From: Hedera helix
Lineage: Eukaryota > Streptophyta > Magnoliopsida > Apiales > Araliaceae
Reading direction: 5' to 3'
Assembly: GCA_947179155.2 (NCBI GenBank)
Contig: OX359265.1
Span: 568,001 to 632,000, forward strand
Length of the DNA stretch: 64,000 bases
The notes under the pieces were generated by a model. That model ran no database searches and had not been told where the DNA came from. It was given only the letters and a program-made list of their open reading frames with translations. Position 1 is the first letter of the stretch. Each line of letters starts with the position of its first letter. Positions 46,508-59,365 of this stretch are shown here, piece by piece. Both the position numbers and the translations under genes were made by a program.

Positions 46508-48473
46508 TGTGTTGCGTATTTATTAGTGCAACTATCTATATTAGGTCTTACCTCAACATAATTCATTAGGCCTAATGCGCTCACGTGGGACTCTTAAGTT
46601 CAATAGGTTTGGGATTACTATTTTGCCACTTAAGGCAGTAACTAATTACTATATCCAATGCTAATTTGTATGGTAATTATATTTTTCAGTAAGGTTTATA
46701 CTGTACGATTCTAGGAGGAATTGTAATCCTATTAAGAATGTGTAACTACTATAAATACAAATTGAACAATAGAGGTACGGTAATACAATAATATAGCATA
46801 CTAAATATTTCTTATCTCTGTTATTAACCCATCTTAAAACATGTCCTTACTCTCACACTGGATGCATTTTCTGGTAGTTCAAGCCGTCAAGTACTTTCTG
46901 GTAGTTCTTTCTATGCAGATTCACGTCCAAGCCAATGGTTGAGTAAAGAAAAAGGCTTCAAGAGCCCAGAAGGCTTCTAGGACCGAAGGCAAAGCCCAGA
47001 TGAAATGGAATTTAATTTATAATTGAATGAGTCACCATCAATTTAAAAGCAATGCAATTATTCCTTTTAAAATGTGCGACCTGCTTAGGTGTGGACTGAT
47101 AGGTGTCCACTAAATCCATACGAACATCTAAGAAGTGGGCTTTAAGAGTTTGAAGGACTACCATGACTGAAGAAAGAGCCCAAAAGGGAAATTCAATATA
47201 TTACTGGATGGGTCACCCTTAGTTTAAAAGCGATGCCTTTAATCATTTTAAAATGGAAGCGATCTGGTCGATCAGATGTGGGCTTAAGAGACATTCACCG
47301 AGCTAATCATGGGCTTTTAGGAAGTGAACTTTAACTCGATTGAGAATCAAGGATTCAAGTCACCAATTATATATCTTTAAGAGGTATTCTTCGGTCATTG
47401 GATCGCATTGCATAACCTCACATGATAAGTTCTTTTAAAACTATCATATTAAAGGATGATGAGTTATGCAAAAAAGAGCGATAGAGACAAAATGTGCAAA
47501 TGTCTCAATTGACACTATTTCGACCGTGTCTATTGTAATTTTGAGCTTTTCAATCATCAAACAAGTTTTCATATGCTGACAGTCATAATTACGATGGCAT
47601 GTTCACTTGAAGATAATATTTTTTACAAATTTTTATTCAATTTAAGGAGGTTCACATTGTATGTACAAATAATTGTATAAGACATAGAGTAAAGCTAATC
47701 TAAAAGTTTTCAAATTTAAAAAATTGAGAACATAAATTTTGCGTCATCATGAATAATATAAGGCAAAGTACACAATATCTTACTTATAATCAGGTGATGA
47801 TATAATGTGTTCAGATCTATATGTAATAAATTAAGTGACAAATAAGTTAAATAAATAAATTAGATAAACACTTACCTTTATTGTGTAGTTGTTGTCCTCC
47901 TTTGTGTAGTTGTGACGGTGGTGGTGCCGCAATGAAAGTTTTTTTTGCGAAGAGTGGTTGAGAGAAAACTCTACTACATACTAGAAAACTCTAGTGTAAA
48001 ATGTTAATGTTTGAATTTGTCCACACGTTCAACCATTAGTTTGGATATGAACCTGTACAGAAAAAACTATCAGAAAGTACTTGATGACTTGGGTCGTCGA
48101 GGGATACCTTCGGTGTGAGAATAAGAGCATGTTTCAAGATGTTTTAAAATAGAAGTAAGAAGTATTTAGTAGGTTAGAATATTCTGTATATCCATACATG
48201 TATTATTCACATTGTATTTATAGTAGTCACACCTTCTTGATAATATTATAATTCCTAATAAAAATCTTATAGTAGAAATCTTATTGAAAAATGTAATCAC
48301 TATACAAATTAGTATTGAATATAGTAATTAGTTAGTACTTTTAAGTGTCAAGACGGTGATCCTAAGTTTATTGATTTTAGGAGTCCTATGTGAGTGCATT
48401 AGGTTTAATAGGCTGTGAGGATAAGATCCAATATATGCAACCCATTTGTGCGGATAAATACACAGTCCAACAA
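46508..48473. mobile_element. inverted pair of LTR-like sequences (foldback structure)
   Basis: A left arm (46508-46942, plus) and a right arm (48027-48473, minus) are diverged inverse copies of about 440 bp. Both start tgttg in their own orientation, share actcctaa/actcttaa and taactaattactatat, have the same TATA-like ctactataaatacaa, and end near caatggttga. The centre has a diverged ~185-bp direct repeat (agcccaga near 46992, agcccaaa near 47177). It may be two LTRs in opposite orientation or one long-TIR element; no target duplication could be set. Confidence 0.6.
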
Positions 48474-48766
48474 TAATTGTGAGTTTTTTTTTAAGAAAGA
48501 AAGGAAGAGATTTGAAGATAAAGTTAATTTTATTTTTGGCTAAAAAAAATTCCCCTAAAGTGCGAAGATTTGGAGGGATAAAAAGTTAAATATTTTATAT
48601 TACCAACAATAACCTGTTAAAATAAATAGTATCACAATCTTGTCTCAAATTATTACAACTCCTATTTTTTAAAACAATATAAATTAAAAAATAACTCTTA
48701 ACCATGGAGCTCCCCACCTCTGTGGCACCATGATCCTCCGCCGCCGCGCTACCCTGGTCCTCCTCC

Positions 48767-49043
48767 CAGGGCCGGCCTTGAGGGGGTGCGAGGTGGGCGA
48801 TTGCACAGGGCCTCAAATTCAGAGGGCCCCGGATTTTTTTTTTTGTATATGTATATTTTATATAAATATTGAAAATGTAGCTAATATAAATAAATCTTAC
48901 CTTGGAGGCGCTGGCTAAAATTCTTAAGTTCAAAGCATGTGATACGAGTTCGACTCCTACAGAGGACAAATTTTTTTTGCGTTTGAAAATGGCCCGTATT
49001 TTTTTTCTCGCACAGGACCTCTAAATCCTTAGGACCGACTCTG
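48767..49043. mobile_element. non-autonomous hAT element 1
   Basis: A 277-bp element with terminal inverted repeats cagggccggcc and (right end) ggaccgactctg, flanked by a perfect 8-bp duplication cctcctcc at 48759-48766 and 49044-49051. The interior is a short gggcctc...agagggcccc type sequence common in plant hAT derivatives. Confidence 0.85.
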
Positions 49044-49054
49044 CCTCCTCCACG

Positions 49055-50514
49055 CAGGGGCTGAGCAAGCTATAGCCTGGCCCCATTTCAGAACCTGCAA
49101 AGAGTTTTATCTCACATCATCAGGATCATAACCTGCAACTGCGCAGCCAAAGAAAAATACTGTTTTGGTAATTATAATATGTTGCTACCTGACAAAAATA
49201 AAGCAGCCGCTCCAATGTCCATACCCTTCTCTCTGCCACATAATTTCTTCCACAACCTCAATCCATTTGCCCATGCAGATGCAGTGCAACAAAAATCTGA
49301 TTTTCTTGAGGTACATAATTTATTCTCTCTCTCTCTCTCTCTTTGTTTTTATTTTTATTTTTTATTTTTATTTTTGTAGCAGCTTTTTGAGTGGGATGGA
49401 GTAAAATGTTGGATTTATAGTACCGCTTTTTAAGTTCAACTCCAGTCTAGTAGCATATATGCTTTCTTTTATGTATTATGTACATCAAAGGATGCCTACT
49501 TGACCAGTGGATGTATGAATGAATATTCATGCTTTTTGGAATAAGCAGTATCAATTGCCTTTGTGTGTTACTGCACCTCTCTATTAGAGAATAATGCTAT
49601 GATAGTGGGACAAGCAGTTTCTAGTGCGTTATATAATGAGAAATGTGATAAAAATGGTTTTGAAAAGGTGATGATAAAAAATGGTTTTGAAAGGGTGATG
49701 CTACTGACACTCCAACTATTGCTATACCCACTCCAAGGAAAGAAAAATAAATGAAATTGCATAGCTAGGTCGGCTTTTAGGGTGCCCTTTAATTAACTGT
49801 TTTTATACATTAAAATGTAACATAATTAACTGTTTTTAGGGTGCCCTTTAATATAATAAAATGCAGATAATATTGTGCATTTTACATTACGTTCTTTCTC
49901 CGCTAAACTGTGTTGTGGTTAAGGAAATTTGACCGGCAAAAACTTATGCAAATTGTGGTCCAGTACTCTACTCTTGATAAGGCCATTACTTGAGATCCAA
50001 AATTGGCCAACCCTTCATTGCAGTAGTGCTGTACTCGTGTAGAAACAACAATGTCACGGTAGGCATAGTCAAAAATAAGCTAGTACTTATTTTCGAGTTA
50101 CATCTGTCCAAGCTCTTTCCTAGCTTTCTCTGTCGATGCATAAACAGTTGTCCCTGGCCTTCTTGGACATAGTTTGAGAGGGATTTTCTGTAAGAAAAAG
50201 GTGAATTTTAGAGTACATTGTATACTAATCTCATGTCTATTTGCACGTGCATACGTAGAAAAAAAAGAGAGTTATCACCTTTCCAAATGCTTTCTCGAAT
50301 GCAGCAACCATTTCGAGCACGGATCTATCACAACCAGTCCTTATCCGCACGTATAGACAATTTATATTTTGTATATTTTTGAATATAGACTTAAAATATC
50401 ATGCTATGAATATAAAATTTTTATTTTTTGTTGTGTTTATTTTTATAGTCAACTCAATTTTGACATTATAATATTTTTAACCCGCCCACATTAGAATTCC
50501 TGGCTCCGCCCCTG
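49055..50514. mobile_element. non-autonomous hAT element 2
   Basis: A 1460-bp element with ends caggggctgagc and (right) ggctccgcccctg, flanked by a perfect 8-bp duplication cctccacg at 49047-49054 and 50515-50522. Its left duplication overlaps the right duplication of hAT element 1. No transposase frame is recognisable; a (CT)n tract is at about 49325-49344. Confidence 0.85.
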
Positions 50515-50639
50515 CCTCCACGGGATGATTCCGATGAGCATGAACAGCAGCCTGCACCACCAAGTACGGATTACCCGTCGTGCGATTGCTTCAACGAGAA
50601 TCGCAATGGTTGCCCCACTTACGTGAGTTGCTTTATGTG

Positions 50640-53600
50640 TTTTTTGGGTCCACTTCCACATGCTTTCAGGATTAAATTGATCTTTTCTTTATCTGTCAAT
50701 ATCGAATAATGTTCATGATGCACTTTGCTATATTTTAGTTATCTTAATTTTAAATATTTTATAGTAATAAGTCATAAATTTATCTAATTTTGGACAATAC
50801 AATAGCACGATATTTTTTAATTATATTGTTTTAAGAAATAAACTAATATGTGTGTGTATACAGCTAGCAAAGCATAAAAAAGATTAGACAAAATAAATCC
50901 ATTAGCTAGACATTGTTAAATTATATCATTTATTATATTTATATATAAAGGTAATATAATAATAGTATAGTTTAAAAAGTAAAAATTCTTTCACTTCTCT
51001 ACTTCTAAATTCACAAATAAAAAAAAAATATAATTAAAATCTCATCCATTTCATTTCCTTCTAAAACTCACAAACATGACAAAAAAAAATTATAATCCCT
51101 TCCCATCATTTTCCCTCTTATACTCTCACTTTTCATCTCATTCCTCCAAACTTACAAACGCAACATAAAAGATTGGCGTAAGAGAGGAGAAATAGAAGAG
51201 AAGATTATGTAAAAAAAAAATAGGATTTGAGATTTTTTTATTTGAGGTTTCTCCTAAAATATAGGGTTAAATAGAATTTCATTTATGGTTAAAATTTATT
51301 ATTAAATTTTAGAATTAAACAATTACTCCTAAAATTTTGAATTAAAGGACAATTTTACCTTATTTATTATATATATAGATTTAATAACAAACTACTGACC
51401 AAAAGATGAATTATTGAGTGTTTCATAAAAGATAAGGTAACACATGTCACTCAATCAGGAATAAAATAGCCAATGACTTCCACACAATAAATAATTAGTA
51501 AAACTTTTTTAATTAATTATAATAACTTTAAAAAATTATACTAGAAAATTATATCAACTTTAAATTTTATAATTTTACAAATTAATTAACTCTATAAAGT
51601 CAAATATTTCTAGGAGTCTAAACCTACTCTCTCTCTCAGTTCCTAAACAGAACAGTATAGATGTTCGAAAGTCAATTCAACATATTTTTAAACTAAAAAA
51701 TAAATTATTATGATTTATTTAAAATAATAAAATAATAAATTTATATTTTATTTATACTATATTTTTTATAGTTTACAATATGTTTCATTATATCAACTAA
51801 TATTTAATTTATCATGTTGTTATTTTTATAATTTGTAAATTTTTTTGGATGTGCAATATTTTTTATTTTTTATATTTTGGGCCTTTCAATTCAAAATAAA
51901 ATTCACATAACAAATAAAAGTAGAAAAAGAAAAAGAAACTGGAGTAAGAAAATTATCTTCATATTATACTATAATATTAATTACTAAATATTATATTGGT
52001 GATGCAATTGCGCGCATGGGGTAAGCAAAATCTATTTTTACATGCATGTATATATAAAACCGGGCTTGTAATATTTTGTCTTATATTAACAATAGATAAT
52101 TGTTACAAATAATAACTCGGGAAAAGTAAAAACATGACCAACAAAAAATAAATAAATTAAACAATCCTATAATATATAAAAATTAATAATAATGTCAAAG
52201 GGTACAATTTAAACACTTACCACCGAAAACTCTTAAAATGAAGTCATTTTTATACTGTGAACAAATAAATAAATAATAAAATGAGTTTATTAAGTTTTAA
52301 CTGTCAAAATATCATTAACAGTGTGACAAGTTCTGTAATGTATTGCAAATATTTTTTTTTGAATTGTAATTATGAAAAATTTAAAAACTTGGAATTCTAT
52401 ATGTTTATAAGGGTCGATTACTAAGTTACATATTTTTAAAAAAAAAGTTATTAAGTATTCAAATTCGATAATTGATAATTAATTAAAAAAAATTAATACA
52501 CAAAATCACAAGATATTATTTCGCATGCAATAATCTACCATTCGTCACCTTTGATAATCTATCACTCACCTCCTTTCATTTATCTGTCGCAAACTCGCAA
52601 TTCCTTTATTATTAATATCTTATAAATCCATGTATGTGCAGGTGTTATTGGTCTCTCGTCCTGCAAGTGAAACGAGGAGCTGCTCCTCCTTGTTGTGGCG
52701 ATTTGCGCCCTAGTAGTCTGAATAAAACACTTACTTTGAAGTATAATATATGAACCATATATTAAATAAAGGAGCAAAAAGCCAAAAACAAGTGTACTTA
52801 TTACATATTTAAAATCTTGTGGTGTGCTGATGAGTTATATTTTGTATTTTATGTTGGTGTGCAATTATAATAAGAAAACTATATTTGGTGGTATGATAGG
52901 TATAAATGTGTCAGTCAATATCCGCAAAGCGAAAGTGGTTGAATTGAAATTTCAAATTTGCAAACAATCTCGTAAACGCAACTGCTATGATTTCATGCAA
53001 AAATACTTTTCATCGATACAAAATTGTTACTAGCAACTATGCGAACAAATTCAAGTGTTCGCGTTAAGTACATTTAAATTTATTGATAAAAGTTTAGAAA
53101 TAACAGAAAATATATACTTAGTGAGAAAGAGAATTGTATAGAAAAAATAATACATTATTTTTCTCTGACTCTGTAATTTAAAAGAATCTAAGATTTAATG
53201 ATAAATTGCAATTGATATAAAATAACAATTGATATACTGTATATAGAATAAATCTACAACTGACTTGATCAGAAGATATATCTAATAAAGAGTCTTGGTC
53301 ATATTAAATATGATCTAAAATACTTTTAAGTGATGTAAAACTTTCCCAATTTCAATTGAATTATTCAATATCCACACCCAAATAAATATCTATAATTCAC
53401 GAGTCCCGCTCGAAATAATTACTAACAGTATTTAATATAATGTGCATCGAACTAAGTATACAAATTTTAATGCCTAAGAAGTTGCAACAGAGCCGCAGGA
53501 CAATTAGAATCAATGTCAGATCATTCTTTGTAGAATGATTTATTATTACTCCATCCGCTTTCAAAAAGTCATATTTATAAAATTTTAAACATTATATATA

Positions 53601-53900
53601 TAACTAAATTGTATTGTTATAATTGAGTACATTTCTTGATCCTGACGGGGCTAGCCTAATCTGGACCCTTATGAAATCCGAATTTATGAATTCATAAGGT
53701 TAGGGTCGGGTACGGGACAGCAATCTAGCAACCTGAAGAATATATATAATTTGTATCTGAGTTGGAGTAATTTACTTACTCAGAAGTCTACTACGGACAA
53801 GTCTTTTAAAAATAAAACAATTTAGGAAGCAACACCGGGCTTTCGCGTTCGCGGTCGCGGTGGTTGGACTTTCGGATAAATTAACAAATATTAAAATCAT
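50640..53900. other. AT-rich intergenic DNA
   Basis: No gene, structural RNA or bounded transposon could be supported. A possible half MITE end (actccatccgctttc) lies near 53551. Confidence 0.4.
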
Positions 53901-53939
53901 TGAGGACAATAATTTCTTCATCTTCTTTAACTATAAAAG

Positions 53940-54060
53940 AAAACAAGTACCCTCTATTTGTCTCCATCTCTTAACTTTCTTCCTCCCTTTATATTTGATA
54001 ATTTGCCTCCCCCTCCCTCCATCGGCCGTACATTCTCCCAATAATTAAGGTAACACTCCT
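53940..54060 (+). other. likely 5'UTR exon of the SOD-like gene
   Basis: A pyrimidine-rich leader ends at a donor-like attaag|gtaaca near 54049. It would pair with the acceptor ttatatag just before 54215, where coding sequence begins apart from the hAT insertion. Confidence 0.35.
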
Positions 54061-54222
54061 CTCTCCTTCAATGTAATCTCATTAATGTCTGCTTTCTTTT
54101 TTTCGGTTTCTCCCCTTTTTACCTTTCCACCCCCCTCCTCTCTTGATGAGTTAATTTATTTTACTATCTATTAAGGAACATATTTCTAAAAATTTATTAA
54201 TTTTAAATTATATAGCAAAATG

Positions 54223-54768
54223 CAGGGGTGGCCCACGACAATATGAGGCCTAAAACTATATATATTTTTTTATAATGCTAAAGCGATATTTTTAATGAGG
54301 CTTTCTATGTTTGGTAAATCTTTCATTGACTTTTATGGTCAAATTGATCATTTTTCAAATAAATATATCTTATTATTATTTAATATATATGTAAAAAGCC
54401 TATAAACATTATAAATTATATAAAATTTAGTACTAATCTCAATGTTTACTTTTTTTAAAATCTAAATATATATATTTAATTGTTAATTTTTAAAATGGTC
54501 AATTTGACTACAAAAATCAATGGAGAACTTTTATTTTGGTACGGAAGGAGTATTAATAATTTTTATTTAAATGAGGCTTTTTTTTATACTGTTAATTTTT
54601 TTACTTATTTAATATTTGAATTGGATTATGGGCCCTAAAAAATGATTTGGCTTATATTTTTATATGACCTTTTTATAAGGATTATTTATGATGTTCAAAA
54701 TTTTAGGACCTTATTTAAAATGGGACCTAAAGCGCAGGCTTTTTTTATATATGGTTGGGCCGGCCCTG
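54223..54768. mobile_element. non-autonomous hAT element 3, at the SOD-like start codon
   Basis: A 546-bp element with ends caggggtggccca and (right) tgggccggccctg, flanked by the perfect 8-bp duplication gcaaaatg at 54215-54222 and 54769-54776. The duplicated bases contain the ATG of the SOD-like exon. Confidence 0.88.
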
Positions 54769-54843
54769 GCAAAATGCCGAGTGCCACTGCCTATCTTACC
54801 AGCAGTATCGGCGTAACTGGAACTATCACCTTCACTCAAGCAG

Positions 54844-56184
54844 GTAACATGGAACTCAATATATACATATAAATTTGATTGAATTTCTAAATATATTATT
54901 AACTTAAAAGTTTCGTTTGAGATGACTAACTACTGGTAAAATATATTTTTATTCTTTCTTTACTTTGCAAGCTAAGTTATAGGTTCAAATTTCTTTGTTT
55001 TTTAAGTTCCGTGGTGTAATTAAGGTTGTGTTTGATAAAATTAAATGTTAAGATCGGAATAGTTTAGATATTTGAATAATGTAGAGCATCTGTATAGAAT
55101 TATATCTGAATGAAAAAATACTGTTTGATAATTATTTTTTTCAAAATGTCTTAATAGTAGTATTTTCCTATTTTGTCCATTTATCAAAACTTGTAGATGC
55201 AATCCGAGCAACACCAAAAGTTATGGCTTGGGTTGAACCGAGTTTGATTGGATCTTCTGAAACATATACTCCGCTAATTACACTTCCACTAAACATAGTA
55301 GTACTAATTAATAATTTTCTCCATTATTATTCACTATCCCAATTAGCTACTAGTCCAATATTTCAATACATGATTGCGTTTTTCATATCACTCAGCTCCA
55401 TACGAACTCTCAACTCAAAATCCATGGCTGCATCCACCACCAATCCCTTGTTTTCCTAAAAATTCTTTGGTTCTCAACTCTTACAATCTCCTCTAACCCC
55501 AAAACAACAACCAGATCTCTCTTGTCATTTCCAATAGCGAAGAGAAAGCAAAAAAGAAAAAGAAATAATTGGACTACCCATTTTCTTCTTATTCTTCTCT
55601 CCTTTTTTTTTTTTTTTTTTAATTTTATTTCATTGTTAGGTTGGATGACGAGGTAGATTAGAGACATGGATTTGTGCTTGGTTGATTTTTTTTTTTTAAA
55701 TTTATTCATGGTGAAATTGTAGATCTGGTTTGTTATTCACCGTTGCTACTCCTAGATCCCCACCCACCGCATATACCCTCTCATCTCCGTAGCTAGATGT
55801 CGTTGCAAGTGATTACGGCGACGATAGATAATACTACATTCATTCGAATTAAAGATTTATATTAATGATGGTGATGAAGGAGTTGAAGATGATGGTAATG
55901 GTTATGGTGTCGTGGTGGTAGTTTGGCTATGGTGGGGCAACGATGTCGTGGTAATGGTGATAAGTAATGAAGGAATTGAAGAGGGTTTTTTTTGTCCAAA
56001 AATTAAAAAGTTCACTCAGATGCTTCTCTTATAATTTAGATTTTATGAAGTTTGACCAAAAAGGAGGAAGAAGAATTCATATAGAGGCATCAAAAAAAAT
56101 TGTCAAACAAAATTACCCTCTTACTGAAAAAGAGGTTAGACTAGATAGAGGCATACAAACACAAAAAAACACCACCTAAAGATC
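54844..56184. other. SOD-like intron, left part
   Basis: Intronic sequence between the first exon and hAT element 4. It is AT-rich with long poly-T runs near 55600 and 55690. No coding feature supported. Confidence 0.4.
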
Positions 56185-56244
56185 CACCGGCGGAACCAAG
56201 GGGGGCTAGGGGGGTCAATTGACCCCGGTAGATTGTGAGCTATT

Positions 56245-56307
<63 letters not shown>

Positions 56308-56510
56308 TAAAACTTTTAACTTCTTTTCTATTTATTTAATTAATTTTATTATAAATAATAATTAATGGTATAATTAATTAATATTGTCTTTTGATATTTT
56401 ACAGGGAGAAAGAATAATTAGATTTTATCGCACTAAAAAACTCTTTTTTCCCTCAAAAGCAAATGCGCAAGGTATATAAAGACATATTTAAAGGACAAAT
56501 TAATAGGGGA

Positions 56511-56597
<87 letters not shown>

Positions 56598-57359
56598 TCT
56601 TAAATTAAACATGTAAAATAGTTTTAGACAATATTTTCTCGTCTAATTATGCATGCTAATTCAGATATGTTGGCCCTTTCTCATTCTTATCTATTTTCAC
56701 GTAAACTTCTCAATTTACAAAATTATTTTTTTGATAATTTTGGTTTACGAAATTAGTTAACTATAAATAAATATATATATTATACTTGACAACTGTACAC
56801 GAGATATGAGAGACAGAAGATCTAAATTCAGATTATACACATTAATTATATATGTCCATGATATAAATATTAATATCATTATTTATTATGTTATTTTATT
56901 TGCAGTGTTTTATTAATATGGAAGACAACATGAGATCCCACAGTCGTAGCAGGCAGAAGATTTGGGTTTGGGAAGTCTTGCTAAGAAGTTGATTGAAACA
57001 AGAAAAAATATGACTTTTACATTGGTATATTGATTGATCGAGTTGACTTTGATTTTACCAGTTGCGACTGCTACTGTTAAAAGAGTATTCTCTGCGTTGA
57101 AAATTGTTAAGACTAACTTGCGTAATAAAATAGGAGACGAGTGGATGAATGACGGTCTGGTAGTTTATATTGAGAATGATATTTTTTCAACAATTGAAAA
57201 CGAACAAATTTTGAGACGTTTTCAAACTATGCAGACTTACAAGATGCAATTGTCTCCTCTCAGTCGTACAACCAAAAAAAGCACTTTAAGGGTCAATAAA
57301 TAATTTTTTTTACTGATGTATTTTGACCCCCCTCTAAAATCATTCTAGTTCCGCCACTG
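56185..57359 (+). mobile_element. hAT element 4 with a transposase remnant
   Basis: A 1175-bp element with ends caccggcggaac and (right) gttccgccactg, flanked by the perfect 8-bp duplication taaagatc at 56177-56184 and 57360-57367. It contains two (TA)n tracts (about 56248-56303 and 56535-56594) and the 3' end of a transposase gene, so it is an internally deleted autonomous element. Confidence 0.9.
57034..57303 (+). pseudogene. hAT transposase C-terminal (dimerisation) fragment
   Basis: The frame LTLILPVATATVKRVFSALK followed by NLRNKIGDEWMNDGLVVYIEND is the conserved C-terminal dimerisation block of plant hAT transposases of the TTF-type zinc-finger group. The catalytic core upstream is missing, leaving a non-functional piece inside hAT element 4. 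Confidence 0.8.
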
Positions 57360-57552
57360 TAAAGATCGATAACTAACTAGTTTATTGATTTTTATTTTCA
57401 GGACCCAGTAGTATTGTTAACATAAGTGTGAATATCAGTGGCATCACTCAAGGGTTTCATGCCTTGCATATCAATACCTTTGGGGACATATCTCAAGGGA
57501 GAAATACAACTGGTATCATCCATATATAATATATATGTACATACAAACACTG

Positions 57553-57557
57553 ACACA

Positions 57558-57592
<35 letters not shown>

Positions 57593-57617
57593 GTGTGTGT
57601 GTATATATATATATATA
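57553..57617. repeat. (CA)n then (TG)n(TA)n microsatellite
   Basis: A run of ac dinucleotides at about 57555-57588 is followed by gtgtgtgtg and a (TA)n tract at about 57602-57617. It directly abuts the left end of the next element. Confidence 0.85.
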
Positions 57618-59070
57618 CGGCTGGGTTCAATAGCATACCAGCTTAACTGGCATACCCCACTAAAGAGCTCACCTACTTAAAGTCCCGGTCTGATTTTCTC
57701 TCGCCTCGCCAACATATCTGATTTTCTCTCTCCTCGAAAATTTGAACTCTCCCTCCTCCCCAAAATGTCTGATTTTGTCTCTCCTCACAGAATTGAGCTC
57801 AAACTTTGAACGCACCCAGCAAGCATTTCCTCCGCCTTTAAGCTTCTACTCTCCTAATTTCTTCTACTCCAAACCCAGACCCTCAATTTCTCTCTCCTCG
57901 TGGGCTGAGATCGGAAAAAGGAAGAAGCTCATACCTTCGATTTTAGTGACTCTGGTATGCTTATATGTGATTTGTGAGATTCTTACTTAATTTGTGATTT
58001 TGTTACAAGATATTTGCTGTAATTTTGATATGGTTCTGTTTATTTTTTTTCTGAATTGGACGAATGGCGCGGCCCGCGCCATATATGCTTAGCATATAGC
58101 GCTCCCCGCGCCATACATGCAGTGTTCCATGTATGCAGATTTCCAAACAAGCTGAAAATCTTCTCGCCAAAACAAAAGAAGGATCTGCCCCTTTTATTTC
58201 TCTCTCCTCCCATTTTCAGATCTCGACTTCAGACATCAGGAAAGAGCTTCAATTTAGTAAACATACAACTATTTTTCGATTATGCATATTCCAGTCTCAA
58301 TTTGTTTTTCTTCAGATCCCTTAATTTTTCGATTTTGGGTATTATTTATTTAAACTTATCAAGTTTTTAAACTAAAATTTGTCCTTTTAAAATAGTGGAG
58401 TATCTATATTTGAGACACTGATTTTTGGATGGAAGGAGTATATGTTTATTTTGGAAAACCCATCTTTTTAAAAGATATATTTGAGACACTGATTTACTCA
58501 TTTAAATATATTTTTACTCTTAAGGAGTAAAGATATATTTTTACTCTGTTTTACTCATTTAAATATTAAGGCTTGTGATAAAATCTGTTGTAAATTAAAG
58601 ATTGTCTCAAGTGTCTGAAAATTGACAAGTATGCGTAAAAAAAAAAAAACTGTGTTACCACTCTTGTAGTTTCAACTGCAACAGGGATGTGTCTGCAATT
58701 CACTTAATGTTTGCATATGATCCATGTGTTTTTGCTGTTTTTTAGTAACATAAGACAAATATTGATGATTGGTAGTTTGGAAGATTTGCTTATCTCTCAA
58801 TTGTGATTGTGTTCACATAATTTTGTGTTCCTGTAAGCTTGAAATATCATTCTTAGAATACCATAATACCACAAAATTTTATTAGGCTGAGTTGAGAGGA
58901 ATTTTGTCTCATTCTACATTTTGGGGTTTTGGTGATCAAATTGATTTTTTTTTATTGGAACAGATTGAAGGACTACACATTTGCTTAGTTACTTAAAACA
59001 AGTTTAGTTAGTGTTTCGTAACTGAAAATTAATGATGTGGTTTTGAATTTTGTTTAGAAACACAGGAAAG

Positions 59071-59365
59071 ATGTTCGTTCTCAAGCTCAGAGCAAGGAAG
59101 CAGGTACTTAGGCTTCGCTGGTCTTATACGGCTTTGTTTGGAAATGTACCTTCGATATGTTATGTTGCTAATGAATGTGGAATTTTGTGTTCCTGTTCTA
59201 CAGGAGAAAGGTAAAGGTGTAAATGAACCGCCTTCACTGGTGTACAAAGATGGAAATAATTCCTATATTAGTGTCAGTTCTGATGATGATAAAATGAAGC
59301 CTGAGGAACCGATAAATAATGGAGGCATTGTTAACTTATTAGAAAGGAACGGTCGGTTCCATTGA
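59071..59365 (+). CDS. hypothetical two-exon frame, possibly captured sequence
   Basis: Exon 1 from ATG at 59071 to 59103 (MFVLKLRARKQ) is followed by a 100-bp intron (gtactt...ctacag), and exon 2 (59204-59365) reads EKGKGVNEPPSLVYKDGNN then an acidic SVSSDDDKMKPEEP and ends at TGA. The joined frame is 64 residues. I do not recognise it; the exon 1 frame may start earlier. It lies inside the candidate composite element, which suggests gene-fragment capture. Confidence 0.35.

Larger units (their letters stand above)
48702..50622 (+). pseudogene. proline-rich gene exon remnant broken by two hAT insertions
   Basis: Coding-like pieces are 48702-48766, a few bases at 49052-49054, and 50523-50622. 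With both elements and their target duplications discounted, the frame reads across without a stop: a Pro-rich stretch (HDPPPPRYPGPPP), an acidic DDSDEHEQ segment, then YPSCDCFNENRNGCPTY before a gtgagt donor at 50623. The high GC content stands out from the AT-rich surroundings. I do not recognise the family; no start codon or further exons were found, so it is a remnant. Confidence 0.5.
54774..57529 (+). pseudogene. decayed Cu/Zn-superoxide-dismutase-like gene, first two coding exons
   Basis: Exon 1 (54774-54843) reads MPSATAYLTSSIGVTGTITF and ends TQAG before gtaac. Exon 2 starts at 57402 after ttttcag, in matching phase. It encodes GPSSIVNISVNISGITQGFH and then ALHINTFGDISQG, ending at TAA (57527-57529). 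This aligns with the first third of plant Cu/Zn SOD, including the intron position after the TQ-G region. The family FHIHSFGDTTNGC becomes LHINTFGDISQGR: the second copper-ligand His of the HxH motif is Asn, and the disulfide Cys is lost. The remaining ligands and C-terminus were not found. Two hAT elements sit in the gene, one at the start codon and one in the intron. It is most likely a pseudogene. Confidence 0.65.

Noticed and set aside
48900..48970. Possible tRNA or tRNA-derived SINE (gagttcgactcctac resembles a B box)
   Set aside because: It lies inside hAT element 1, the A-box-like part is poor and no cloverleaf can be drawn.
57742..58370. Pyrimidine-rich plus-strand frames of 63-104 residues
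   Set aside because: Ser/Pro/Leu-rich translation of CT-rich DNA at a transposon end; no family match.
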